The position numbers and the translations under genes were made by a program. From contig NZ_JAZHRT010000001.1 of the NCBI RefSeq assembly GCF_036924535.1, positions 9,104,501 through 9,168,500 on the forward strand: DNA of 64,000 nucleotides. Reading direction: 5' to 3'. Below, one piece after another: positions 8,925 to 16,994 of the stretch. Within the stretch, counting starts at the first letter, position 1. Each line of letters opens with the position of its first letter. The notes under the pieces are model-generated. The model saw only the letters and a list, made by a program, of their open reading frames with translations. It searched no databases and was not told the origin of the DNA. The DNA comes from Bradyrhizobium sp. AZCC 2262 (GTDB lineage Bacteria; Pseudomonadota; Alphaproteobacteria; Rhizobiales; Xanthobacteraceae).

Positions 8925-10805
8925 TCATTCCACCTCGATACGAATCGGCCGAACGTGCCGCGTATGTCTGATCTGGCTGTGGTCGAAAGCGGCGACCCGC
9001 ATGAAGACGCCAGTCTTGATCGGCACGTCGAACTGGCTTGTTGTGTCGAGCCGACGTTTCACCTCGAGCGCCCAAAGGCCGGAGGCCCAGCGGGCTGCGC
9101 ATCGAACGTCGGCGCGATCGCCTGAAAATTCGCCACCCAGGATGACGCCCGGGATCACGGTCCCGATCGGGATGCGGGCGTCGGCATCGGTCGAATAGGC
9201 GACTGAATCCTGCTCGGTCATGAACCAGCGCGCGCCGTCGCTCTCGCCATGATTGGGATCGAGGTCGATATCCCCCAGTGCATCCGTCGTGGCGGCGACG
9301 ACTTTGGGCAGGCGCAGCGGGGCGACCAGGCGGCTGCGGCGCGGACCTCCTGACGTGTCGGCCTCGACGGTGAAATTGTCCCGGTAGTTTGCCGTTCCAG
9401 GATCCGGCGCGAAGCCGCCTTTGTAGGGAACGACGTTTGCCGCCTGCATCGGGGTCGGATCGAGCGGCGGTCCGAAATGGGCGTCGTCCATCCATCCGGT
9501 CGCGCTGCTCGTTGCCTTCCACTGCCAGACATCGGCGTAGCCGGTTGCCGTGTAATGCAGTCCGCGGCCGCTCATGGTGGCCGGCGCGCCGGCGACCGGC
9601 TGCGGTCCCGGATGAAAGGTCCGGCCGCCGGCCAGCGTGACATCCGACGCGGTCAGCAGCACCGAAAACTTGTCTTCGTTGTACTGATGCTCGTCACCGA
9701 GCTGAAAGCCGGAATGAAGCAGGTGCCATCCATCGGCTTCCTTGACGAGCGGCAGGTGCTTCAGCGAGCGCGTCGAATCCTGCCAGGTGAACAGGAAATA
9801 CGCGTAGGTGCCGTCATGCACCGCGCGGATTTCGATTCTGGTTTCGCCCTTGCCGTCGAAATTTCCGCCTTCGCCGGTCAGGAGCGAGAACGGCTTGACG
9901 TCGCGCCAGCCCCGGTCGGACGTGTCGCCGTCGAGGATCGGCGCGTCGGCGGGATTGATGCGGCGAATCTGCAGGCTATCCACCGCCAGATGGTCCGTTG
10001 CCACGATCAGCGAAGCGCCGGTGATCGCCGCGGCGGCCGCCACGACGAACGCATTGGCCTGCAGGGTCGGGTTTCGCGATCGCGTGGGGCCGGCCTTGGG
10101 TTGCGCCGCCGGATCCGGCTCGCGTCGGTCGCGGCGCGCCTCCGGGCGCGGCTGCAGCGGATGGGATGAAACCTCGGGCGGCGCGTTGACATTTTCGGAT
10201 TCCGGCAAGCGCGCGGACTGCTCGGCCAGCAGGCCCAGCAGTTCGGCGGCATCGAGCCGCGGCGGCGGCGCCGGCAGCGCGGCGGGACGAAAGATGCGCA
10301 GCAGTTGCGCGGCGCCGCCGCTCTTGAACTGGGTCAGGACATGCAGGACGACAAAGGCGAGGATCACCCAGGTCCCCACCCAGTGCAGCATCGCCACGTC
10401 GTAGCCGGAGTAGAAACCGAAATAGAGCAGGCCGCCGCTGATCAGCAGCCCCGACATCGTGACGAAGAAAATCCAGTACATCAGGGCGATCACGGCGCTC
10501 AACCTGGCCTGCCCGCGGCCGAACAGCCCGCGCAGCCGAACCCTGTCGACCTGAACACGGCGCCCGAGGCCGGAGCGGAGCATGTAGACGACGTAGCCGA
10601 TCGCCACGGCGACCAGGACGATGGCGGCCTGCATATGGGCGATCCACACGCTGTCGCGCGGCAGCACGGCATCGAACCAGTTGATCCAGGTCCGATCGGG
10701 GGTTTCTGTCGCGATGCGCAAACCAGTGACGAGCGCAACGGCGAATGCCGCGACGAATGTCCAGTGTAGAATAATGGTCCCATAGTCCGTCTTACGCTGC
10801 CGCAC
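8925..10805 (-). CDS. Cytochrome b561-type membrane domain fused to ethylbenzene-dehydrogenase-like haem domain
   Basis: The first ~175 residues are a four-helix cytochrome b561/b6-like domain with His14, His57, His141 and His155 placed to bind two b haems. A polar, proline-rich linker (about 180-250) is followed by another hydrophobic segment (AFVVAAAAAITGASLIVA). The C-terminal ~350 residues, which should face the periplasm, resemble the haem-binding gamma subunit of ethylbenzene dehydrogenase/DMSO-reductase type II enzymes (DAPILDGDTSDRGW, YFLFTWQDSTRS, NEDKFSVLL). Translation starts at GTG 10805; the nearby ATG at 10809 is out of frame. The gene is directly followed by the [2Fe-2S] reductase. 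No molybdopterin catalytic subunit is encoded nearby, so this looks like a transmembrane electron conduit rather than a dehydrogenase. The function is unproven. Confidence 0.82.
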   Translation of the reverse strand: MRQRKTDYGTIILHWTFVAAFAVALVTGLRIATETPDRTWINWFDAVLPRDSVWIAHMQAAIVLVAVAIGYVVYMLRSGLGRRVQVDRVRLRGLFGRGQARLSAVIALMYWIFFVTMSGLLISGGLLYFGFYSGYDVAMLHWVGTWVILAFVVLHVLTQFKSGGAAQLLRIFRPAALPAPPPRLDAAELLGLLAEQSARLPESENVNAPPEVSSHPLQPRPEARRDRREPDPAAQPKAGPTRSRNPTLQANAFVVAAAAAITGASLIVATDHLAVDSLQIRRINPADAPILDGDTSDRGWRDVKPFSLLTGEGGNFDGKGETRIEIRAVHDGTYAYFLFTWQDSTRSLKHLPLVKEADGWHLLHSGFQLGDEHQYNEDKFSVLLTASDVTLAGGRTFHPGPQPVAGAPATMSGRGLHYTATGYADVWQWKATSSATGWMDDAHFGPPLDPTPMQAANVVPYKGGFAPDPGTANYRDNFTVEADTSGGPRRSRLVAPLRLPKVVAATTDALGDIDLDPNHGESDGARWFMTEQDSVAYSTDADARIPIGTVIPGVILGGEFSGDRADVRCAARWASGLWALEVKRRLDTTSQFDVPIKTGVFMRVAAFDHSQIRHTRHVRPIRIEVE

Positions 10806-11012
10806 GCATACGCCCCGCTACTTCACTTATCGAACAGCAACCGCGCCGATTCCACCGACCGCCGATGTCGCTGCCGTACCAATGATGGTTCCCAACGCCG
10901 TCATTGGGGCCATCGTCTAAGGATCGTTCCTTGCGGCGCAGGCCGGCGAATGCCTCTTCTCTGCGCCCGTCGCGTGAGCCGGATCGGCGAACGCGTCGTT
11001 GACTCGATGTAT

Positions 11013-11055
11013 CGGCCTCCAGCATCCCCGGAACGTCTGGGACGGCTGGAGGCCG
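11013..11055 (-). terminator. Perfect 11-bp inverted repeat downstream of the secretion-linked gene
   Basis: CGGCCTCCAGC (11013-11023) and GCTGGAGGCCG (11045-11055) form a perfect stem with a 21-nt loop, 12 bp past the stop codon at 11068. There is no T-tract, so it could be a 3'-end stabiliser or a factor-dependent terminator. Confidence 0.4.
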
Positions 11056-11067
11056 CGCCGCGCGCCG

Positions 11068-12603
11068 CTATCCCCACGTGTGATGCAGATGATGCGCCAA
11101 ATCGGGCATGCCCGAATGGGCATGGTCCTCGACCGCGATGGTGGCATCGGCTGTTGCGAGCGTTACCGGCTCGACGCTGGCGGTGGGCGCCACGGCGTGT
11201 GGCGCCGCCGGGTCGGCCGCTGCGACGGTGGCGGCCGGCGGCGTCTCCGCGACCGGCGTCCCCAGCACCCCGGCGACCGTCACGCCGTCCGTGTTGTAGG
11301 CGCCTCCGGTGGCGGGGACATTGTGGTCGCCGGCGTCGGCCGCGTTGCCGTGCATCTGGTCCGCAGCCGCTGTGACCAGGGTCGCGTCGCCGGTCTGCAA
11401 TCCCTTGATCATCGCGGCAATCTCGGCGCCGAGCGTACCGGTCGCGCCGGACAGTTCGTTGCCGCCCTGGGCTGCGTCGAATTCGGTGATATATTTCTCG
11501 AATGCCTTGAGGTTGTCGATCAGCGTCGCGATGGCCTTGGTGTCGCCGCTGCCGACGAGGTCGACGGCCTGCTGTCCAAACGAATTTGAATAGGCGATGA
11601 AATTGGCCAGGAAGACCGTCTGTGCTTCGTTGTCGAGGTGTATCGGCGTCGGATTTGTGGCATCCGGGACCGGTGAGAAGCCGCTGATGCCGTCGTGCGT
11701 CGCCATATCAGCCAGCTTGGCGTCGCTTTGAATGATGTCGATGATGTCGAGGATGTTGTCGGTGCTGGCCTGTCGCGCATCGGGGCTGATGCTGGGGTCG
11801 TTGATATAGGCGAGTTCGAGCTGGAGCTGGCGCACGACCGCGTCGGCATGGACGCCGGTCAACCCACTGAACAGTTGCGGGTTGGCGCTCATCAGCGCCT
11901 CCATGTCCGTGATCACGGCATTGATGTCATCGGTGATCTCCTGCCGGTTGCCGTCATTGACGCCGCCAAGAATCTTATCGGCAGCGTCGTTGAAGATCAC
12001 CCCGATCTCCGCGAGATTGGCGTGCGGCGCGTCGGCCGCCGTGGTCGCCTCTGGCAGGGTGCCGGGCACGGTCGCAGGCCCGTTTGCCGCGAGGCTGCTC
12101 AGCGCAGGATCGGTCTTGACGGCATTGATGATGTCGAGAGGGCTGGCGCGGAGCGCCTGATCTGCGGCAGCCACGCCGCCCAACGCGCCGCCATCGTTCG
12201 CCGAGGCGTTGGCCACCGAAATCGCGGTGTTGATGTCAGACAGGATCGCCTGCACATGGCCCAGCGCCGCCCCGGAAAACTGCCCGGCATTGACCTGCGC
12301 CAGCAGGCCGTTGCGCACCATGGTGAGATCGTTCGTAGTGTGGTTGATGCTGCCAAGCCCTTGGCCGCTTTCCTCGACCGGGTTTTGCCCCAGGCTGCCG
12401 ACCGGCGCCGGGGTGGCATTGTTGAGGATAGCGCCGAGGCCGGAGGAACTCGGCACTATGGACGGTGAGGACGAGGGCGTCTCGGTGGGCGGAGGCGTTT
12501 CCTCCAGCGGCGTCGTGGATGGAGGAGCGGGGGCGACCGGCGGGCTCGGGACCTCGTCGATCGGTGGGTCAAGATCGACGTGGCGGTGAGTGATGCGAGC
12601 CAT
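11068..12603 (-). CDS. Large acidic non-RTX protein, candidate type I secretion substrate
   Basis: I do not recognise a named family in this 511-residue product. It has no N-terminal signal peptide: residues 10-60 are a Pro/Ser/Thr-rich segment (TPPPTETPSSSPS). The centre is Ala/Asp/Asn-rich, predicted helical, with repeated aspartate-initiated helices (ITDDINAVITDME, NILDIIDIIQSD). The last ~110 residues are Ala/Pro/Val-rich and end in a His/hydrophobic tail (HHLHHTWG). Cysteine is absent and the composition is acidic, both typical of proteins exported unfolded by type I systems, but no GGxGxDxxx repeats are present. It lies divergent to the secretion ABC/HlyD pair. ATG 12603 was chosen for its AGGGGA site and replaces a longer frame starting at 12678. 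The substrate role is inferred from context. Confidence 0.75.
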   Translation of the reverse strand: MARITHRHVDLDPPIDEVPSPPVAPAPPSTTPLEETPPPTETPSSSPSIVPSSSGLGAILNNATPAPVGSLGQNPVEESGQGLGSINHTTNDLTMVRNGLLAQVNAGQFSGAALGHVQAILSDINTAISVANASANDGGALGGVAAADQALRASPLDIINAVKTDPALSSLAANGPATVPGTLPEATTAADAPHANLAEIGVIFNDAADKILGGVNDGNRQEITDDINAVITDMEALMSANPQLFSGLTGVHADAVVRQLQLELAYINDPSISPDARQASTDNILDIIDIIQSDAKLADMATHDGISGFSPVPDATNPTPIHLDNEAQTVFLANFIAYSNSFGQQAVDLVGSGDTKAIATLIDNLKAFEKYITEFDAAQGGNELSGATGTLGAEIAAMIKGLQTGDATLVTAAADQMHGNAADAGDHNVPATGGAYNTDGVTVAGVLGTPVAETPPAATVAAADPAAPHAVAPTASVEPVTLATADATIAVEDHAHSGMPDLAHHLHHTWG

Positions 12604-13055
12604 TGTTCGTCCCCTGTTACGCAGTGGAATTCTTGACGAGTGCGCGCACGCATCCGCCGGGGAGCAGGATGGGCGCAAGATGAAGGATCATTGAGCTTCG
12701 TGGCGTCATTCGGCCGACACGGCGACTATTGAGCGCCGAAGCAAGGTCATAGACGGACGAATCCATGACGCGCGCCGCGCCGAAAAACGGCGAGTTAGAC
12801 GCGCTCGGAACAAGGATATCGCAGCCTTTGTCTGTGTTTCTTGCGGGAGTTCGCGGCGCTGTCCTCCCGTGCCGGAATTTTACGCTGCCGCGTGCACACG
12901 GGATCGGCGACAAAGCGGCCTTTGCCACCGTTCTACCCACGAGCGAACTTGAACAATCGGCATTCGTCGCATTGTTGTCGAAAAATGGTCTGCATCGCGC
13001 GTCAAGGAGACTTGCAAGGGAGATCCGATGTTCCAGCGGGTCGAAGGGCAGTTCA
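12604..13055. other. Divergent intergenic region of the type I secretion locus
   Basis: This 452-bp gap separates the candidate substrate gene (minus) from the secretion ABC gene (plus) and must hold both promoters. I see no strong sigma70 boxes and no protein-like frame apart from the short upstream frame noted at 13028. A GC-rich stretch near 12770-12800 (GCGCGCCGCGCC) may fold locally. Confidence 0.5.
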
Positions 13056-13150
13056 ATGAGTATCGCTCAGGGTCAGGCACAAGGCCGAGCGCGGGCAACA
13101 CCGGCGCCCAGCGCAATTTCCGGCCTGTTGTCGACGCTGGCCGCCGATGA
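13028..13150 (+). CDS. Possible 40-codon upstream frame overlapping the secretion ABC gene start
   Basis: An ATG at 13028 follows AAGGGAG by about 6 bp, a better ribosome site than that of the ABC gene itself. It reads 40 codons in another frame, past the ABC start at 13056, to TGA at 13148. The peptide is Arg/Gly-rich and matches nothing I know. It could be a regulatory upstream frame, or chance. Confidence 0.25.
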   Translation: MFQRVEGQFNEYRSGSGTRPSAGNTGAQRNFRPVVDAGRR

Positions 13151-14891
13151 TCCCGTCGCGAACGCGATGCGCGCGAGCGCGCATCGCATGATCGGGGTTG
13201 CCGTCTTCAGCGGCGTCATCAACATCCTGATGCTGTCGGGTTCCCTTTATATGTTGCAGGTATACGATCGGGTGATTCCGAGCCGTAACCTCGCGACCCT
13301 GTTCGGCCTGTCTCTGATGGTGCTGATCGCCTATCTGGTGCAGGGATATTTCGATGCGATGCGGTCGCGGATGCTTGCCCGGATCGCAACGCTGTTCGAT
13401 GGCGGCCTGCAGGAATCGATCCATTCGGCGCTTGCCACCCTGCCGCTGCGCGGGGTGAAGCCGGTCTTGATGCAGCAGCCGCTGCGCGATCTCGATCAGG
13501 TGCGCACCTTCATGTCGGGCATGGGGCCGACGGCGTTCCTGGATATGCCGTGGATCCCGGTGTTTCTGATCGGGCTGTTTCTGTTTCACCCGATGATCGG
13601 CTTCACGGCGCTGCTGGGCACCGCGGCGATCATTGCCATGACATTGGTGACCGAGCGGATCTCGCGCGGCGCGACCAAGACGGCGATGGACCTGAACGCG
13701 CAGCGGCAGGTGCTGGCGGATGCGACGCAGCGCAACGCGGAAATCGTTCGGGCGCTCGGCATGACGGACCGGCTGACGGCGCGATGGTCGCAAGCCAACG
13801 AGCGCTACCTGCAGGAAAACATCCGCGCCACCGACGTCTATGCCAATCTCGGCTCGAGCGCGAAGGTGCTGCGCTACATCCTGCAATCGGGAATGCTGGG
13901 GATGGGCGCCTATCTCGTCGTCGCCGACAAGGCGTCGGGCGGCATCATGATCGCGTCCTCGATCTTGATGGGGCGCGCGCTCGCGCCCGTCGAAATCGCG
14001 CTCGGCACCTGGAAACAACTGGCCGCCGCCCGCCAGGGCCTCGCGCGCCTGCGCGACATCTTGAAGGCGACCGCACAGCCTCCGGCGCCGCCGGTGATGT
14101 TGCCGCGTCCGTGCCGCGAATTGTCCGTGCAGAATCTCGCGGTGGCAGCACCAGGCTTCGACATGCCGATCGTGTCCGGTGTCACGTTTTCGCTCAAGGC
14201 CGGCTCCGGGCTGGCGCTATTGGGCGCGAGCGCGTCGGGCAAGACCTCGCTCTCGAAGGCGCTGGTTGGAATCTGGCCAGCGCATCGCGGCGCCGTGCGG
14301 CTTGACGGCGCGGCGCTCGATCAATGGCGCAACGAGGATCTCGGCCGGCATATCGGCTATCTGCCGCAGGATGTCGGCCTGTTCGACGGCACCGTGGCGG
14401 AGAACATCTGTCGCTTCGACGAAAACGCGAACTCGGATGCCATCCTGAAGGCCGCGCAGATCGCAGGTGTCCACGACATCATCCTGCGCCTGCCGGAGGG
14501 CTATGCGACCCGAATAGGGCAGGGCGGCATGTCGCTGTCGGCCGGCCAGAAGCAGCGGGTTGGGCTGGCGCGGGCGGTGTTCGGTGACCCCTTCCTGCTC
14601 GTGCTCGATGAGCCCAACGCCAATCTGGATGCCGACGGTGAGAACGCCCTGACGCGTGCCATCGGGATCATGCGCCAGAACAAGTCCATCGTCGTCGTCA
14701 TCTCGCATCGCCCGAGCGCGCTCTCCGCGCTTGATATGACGATGGTGCTCTACGAAGGCAAGGCGATCGCGTTCGGCCCGAGCGCAGAAGTGTTCGCGCG
14801 CGTCCGCAACGCTGGCAGCAAGGGGGCGCCTGGATCGCCGCAGGCCAAGGCAGAACAGCGCGCATCACTTGCCGAGAGTGTTTCTTCATGA
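13056..14891 (+). CDS. Type I secretion system permease/ATPase (PrtD/HlyB-like)
   Basis: This 611-residue inner-membrane ABC exporter subunit powers one-step secretion through both membranes with HlyD and a TolC-type channel. An N-terminal membrane domain (about 45-330, beginning MIGVAVFSGVINILMLSGSLYMLQ in two adjoining stretches) is typical of the PrtD class without a peptidase domain. The ATPase has Walker A GASASGKT (390-397), Q-loop YLPQDVGLFDG, signature LSAGQKQRV, Walker B LLVLDEPNANLD and switch ISHRP. ATG 13056 matches the family N-terminus (PrtD-type starts about 40 residues before the first helix). It overlaps the HlyD gene by 4 bp (ATGA). The outer-membrane channel is not in the window. 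Confidence 0.93.
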   Translation: MSIAQGQAQGRARATPAPSAISGLLSTLAADDPVANAMRASAHRMIGVAVFSGVINILMLSGSLYMLQVYDRVIPSRNLATLFGLSLMVLIAYLVQGYFDAMRSRMLARIATLFDGGLQESIHSALATLPLRGVKPVLMQQPLRDLDQVRTFMSGMGPTAFLDMPWIPVFLIGLFLFHPMIGFTALLGTAAIIAMTLVTERISRGATKTAMDLNAQRQVLADATQRNAEIVRALGMTDRLTARWSQANERYLQENIRATDVYANLGSSAKVLRYILQSGMLGMGAYLVVADKASGGIMIASSILMGRALAPVEIALGTWKQLAAARQGLARLRDILKATAQPPAPPVMLPRPCRELSVQNLAVAAPGFDMPIVSGVTFSLKAGSGLALLGASASGKTSLSKALVGIWPAHRGAVRLDGAALDQWRNEDLGRHIGYLPQDVGLFDGTVAENICRFDENANSDAILKAAQIAGVHDIILRLPEGYATRIGQGGMSLSAGQKQRVGLARAVFGDPFLLVLDEPNANLDADGENALTRAIGIMRQNKSIVVVISHRPSALSALDMTMVLYEGKAIAFGPSAEVFARVRNAGSKGAPGSPQAKAEQRASLAESVSS

Positions 14892-16885
14892 AGGGTTTTG
14901 ACCACGTGCATGCCGATGAAAGAGTTGCGCGCCACCGGATCGGCGGGACGGATGAGGACGTCGCGGCGCCGCAAGGCCAGGCGCTGATCCTCGAACTGCA
15001 GCGATTGCGACAGGCTTTCGAGCACGACAATCGGCAGGACCAGCGGCCGCCGCTTCGCCGCCCGGCGAATGACGAATCGGGTCCGGGCGCGCGGCGTTCG
15101 CGCCAGGCCCGGCCGAAGCGGTCGAAGAAAAAGGGCAAGATGGGACGGGTGCTGGATTGGCTCGGCCCCTTCGGATCCCAGTCCGAGGTTTTTGAACCTG
15201 AGCCTCCGCCGCCGCGCCGCGGACGCAGCGCGCGTGATCCGCAGTTCATGCCTCCGCCACCGGCGAGCGGCAGGCGCGGTCCGGCAGGCGATGCCCCCGC
15301 ACACAATTCATGGCGGAATGAACGACAGGCGCGCGGTCCGATCATCGCGCCCGACGATCCGTCGCTGATGAATATTCCGAGGTCGCGGCCGGAGGTTTTG
15401 TCGATCGACGACATGCGGCTGCCGCCTCGCATCGAGGCTCCCCAATTGGCGCCGCCGAGCCCGGCGGGCCCGGTGCCGCGCGATCGTTCCGTGACGGCGG
15501 TCGTCCGCAATGGCCTGACCGCTGGCGTCGCATTTCTTGCCAATCGCGATGGATCGGCGGATATGGCCGGCGCGCCCGGCGAAAGCATCGTAGTCCGGGC
15601 GGCGCGCGCCTTTGAGGGCGAGTTGCGCACCGGCTTGCGGGCGTTGCTCGTCGTCGGGGGGGTGGCAGGCGGCTGGATGGCGCTGGTGCCGTTGTCGGGC
15701 GCCGTCGTGGTGCCGGGCAATCTGGTGGTACAGTCCAACGTCAAGACCATCCAGCATCCGACCGGCGGCGTGGTCGCGCAGATCCCGGTTCATAACGGCA
15801 TGCGGGTCAACGCCGGCGATCTGCTGCTGCGGCTGGACGCGACGCAGGCGCAGGCCAGCCTTCAGGTGGTCAGCAAGCAGCTCGACGAAGTGCGGGCGAA
15901 GAGCGCGCGGCTGGCCGCCGAGCGCGACGGTCTGCCCCGACCGGCGATCCCGCCGGAAATGTCGAGCCGGCTGGACGATCCCAATGTCAAGACGCTGCTT
16001 GCTTCGGAGGCGTCGCTGTTCAGGGCGCGGGTGACGGCACGCGAGAGTCAGAAGGAGCTGCTCAGTAGCAAGGTATCGCAGCTTGGCGAGGAGATCGTGG
16101 GCCTCGAGGCGCAGGTCGCGTCCAAGGCCAAGCAACTGGAGTTGATCACCGGCGAGCTCACGGGCGTACAGGAGCTGTTCGACAAGCGTCTGGTGCCGAT
16201 CGCGCGGCTCACCGCCCTGCAGCGCGAGAGCGCCAGAATCGAAGGCGAACGCGGTCAGTTGATCTCAACGATCGCCGAGACTAAAACCAAGGTCGACGAG
16301 GCGAAGCTTCAGATGGTCCGGCTCGACCAGGATGTCCGCACCGAGGTCGTCAAGGACCTCGGCGAGGCGCAGGGCAAGGAAGCCGAACTCAGCGAACGAA
16401 GCGTCGCGGCTCGCGACGTCCTCGAACGCATCGAGATGCGCGCGCCGACGTCGGGTGTAATCCATCAGCTGAACGCGCACACCATCGGCGGCGTGATTCG
16501 CGCCGGCGACGCCGTCATGGAGGTGGTGCCGGATTCCGATGATCTGCAAATCGAGGCGCGGTTGCAGCCGAATGACATCGACCAGGTGCGAAAAGGGCAG
16601 CAGGCTTTTGTCCGCTTCTCGGCCTTCAATCAGCGAGTGACGCCGCAATTGATCGGTCAGGTGTCGTATGTCTCGCCCGACACCACCCGCGACCAGCAGA
16701 CCAGCACATCCTATTTCACGGTCCGGATCATGCTGCCGGAAGAAGAGCGCCGGCGGCTGGCCGGGCTGCAGCTCTCCTCGGGCATGCCCGCGGAAGTGTT
16801 CATGCAGACCGGTAGCCGGACCATGCTGAGCTACCTGTTCAAACCGATCCTGGATCAGTTCCAGCGCGCTTTTGTCGAGCGGTAA
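14888..16885 (+). CDS. HlyD-family type I secretion adaptor with long cytoplasmic N-terminal extension
   Basis: The 665-residue protein is the membrane-fusion partner of the ABC exporter. The transmembrane helix lies at about 250-272 ([17 protein letters not shown]). The lipoyl-like half-motif ([19 protein letters not shown]), a long periplasmic coiled coil (about 315-510) and the C-terminal beta domain ([11 protein letters not shown], then [15 protein letters not shown]) follow. Ordinary HlyD/PrsE proteins have a short cytoplasmic tail before the helix and total 430-480 residues. Here ~245 residues precede it, rich in Arg, Pro and Gln and including a basic stretch ([18 protein letters not shown]). 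The extension is probably cytoplasmic and disordered and could engage substrate or the ATPase. It starts within the end of the ABC gene (ATGA overlap). Confidence 0.92.
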   Translation: MKGFDHVHADERVARHRIGGTDEDVAAPQGQALILELQRLRQAFEHDNRQDQRPPLRRPANDESGPGARRSRQARPKRSKKKGKMGRVLDWLGPFGSQSEVFEPEPPPPRRGRSARDPQFMPPPPASGRRGPAGDAPAHNSWRNERQARGPIIAPDDPSLMNIPRSRPEVLSIDDMRLPPRIEAPQLAPPSPAGPVPRDRSVTAVVRNGLTAGVAFLANRDGSADMAGAPGESIVVRAARAFEGELRTGLRALLVVGGVAGGWMALVPLSGAVVVPGNLVVQSNVKTIQHPTGGVVAQIPVHNGMRVNAGDLLLRLDATQAQASLQVVSKQLDEVRAKSARLAAERDGLPRPAIPPEMSSRLDDPNVKTLLASEASLFRARVTARESQKELLSSKVSQLGEEIVGLEAQVASKAKQLELITGELTGVQELFDKRLVPIARLTALQRESARIEGERGQLISTIAETKTKVDEAKLQMVRLDQDVRTEVVKDLGEAQGKEAELSERSVAARDVLERIEMRAPTSGVIHQLNAHTIGGVIRAGDAVMEVVPDSDDLQIEARLQPNDIDQVRKGQQAFVRFSAFNQRVTPQLIGQVSYVSPDTTRDQQTSTSYFTVRIMLPEEERRRLAGLQLSSGMPAEVFMQTGSRTMLSYLFKPILDQFQRAFVER

Positions 16886-16919
16886 GGGGGCGGGAACAGG
16901 CGCAGACGTCTCAACGGGC

Positions 16920-16977
16920 GTGGCAAATCTTGCCACCCACGATGGTAACGCTATATCAGGGCTTTGCTTTTGCCCTG
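16920..16977 (+). promoter_or_regulatory. htpG upstream region: two inverted repeats and possible RpoH-type promoter
   Basis: GTGGCA-AATCT-TGCCAC (16920-16936) contains a CTTG (16929-16932). CTATAT follows 18 bp later (16951-16956), resembling the alphaproteobacterial heat-shock sigma pattern CTTG-N17/18-CYTATNT, with imperfect spacing. A second repeat, CAGGGC-N9-GCCCTG (16957-16977), lies just before the start codon at 16995 and could form a 5' hairpin in the message. Confidence 0.4.
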
Positions 16978-16994
16978 TTCCAAGCGAGCCCCGT

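Noticed and set aside
10827..10913. 28-codon hydrophobic Gly/Ala-rich frame on the minus strand upstream of the cytochrome gene
   Set aside because: Looks membrane-like, but it has no convincing ribosome site and no context; too short to support.
12765..13055. N-terminal extension of the secretion ABC protein from ATG 12765
   Set aside because: The extra 97 residues are not family-like, and ATG 13056 gives the normal PrtD-type N-terminus.
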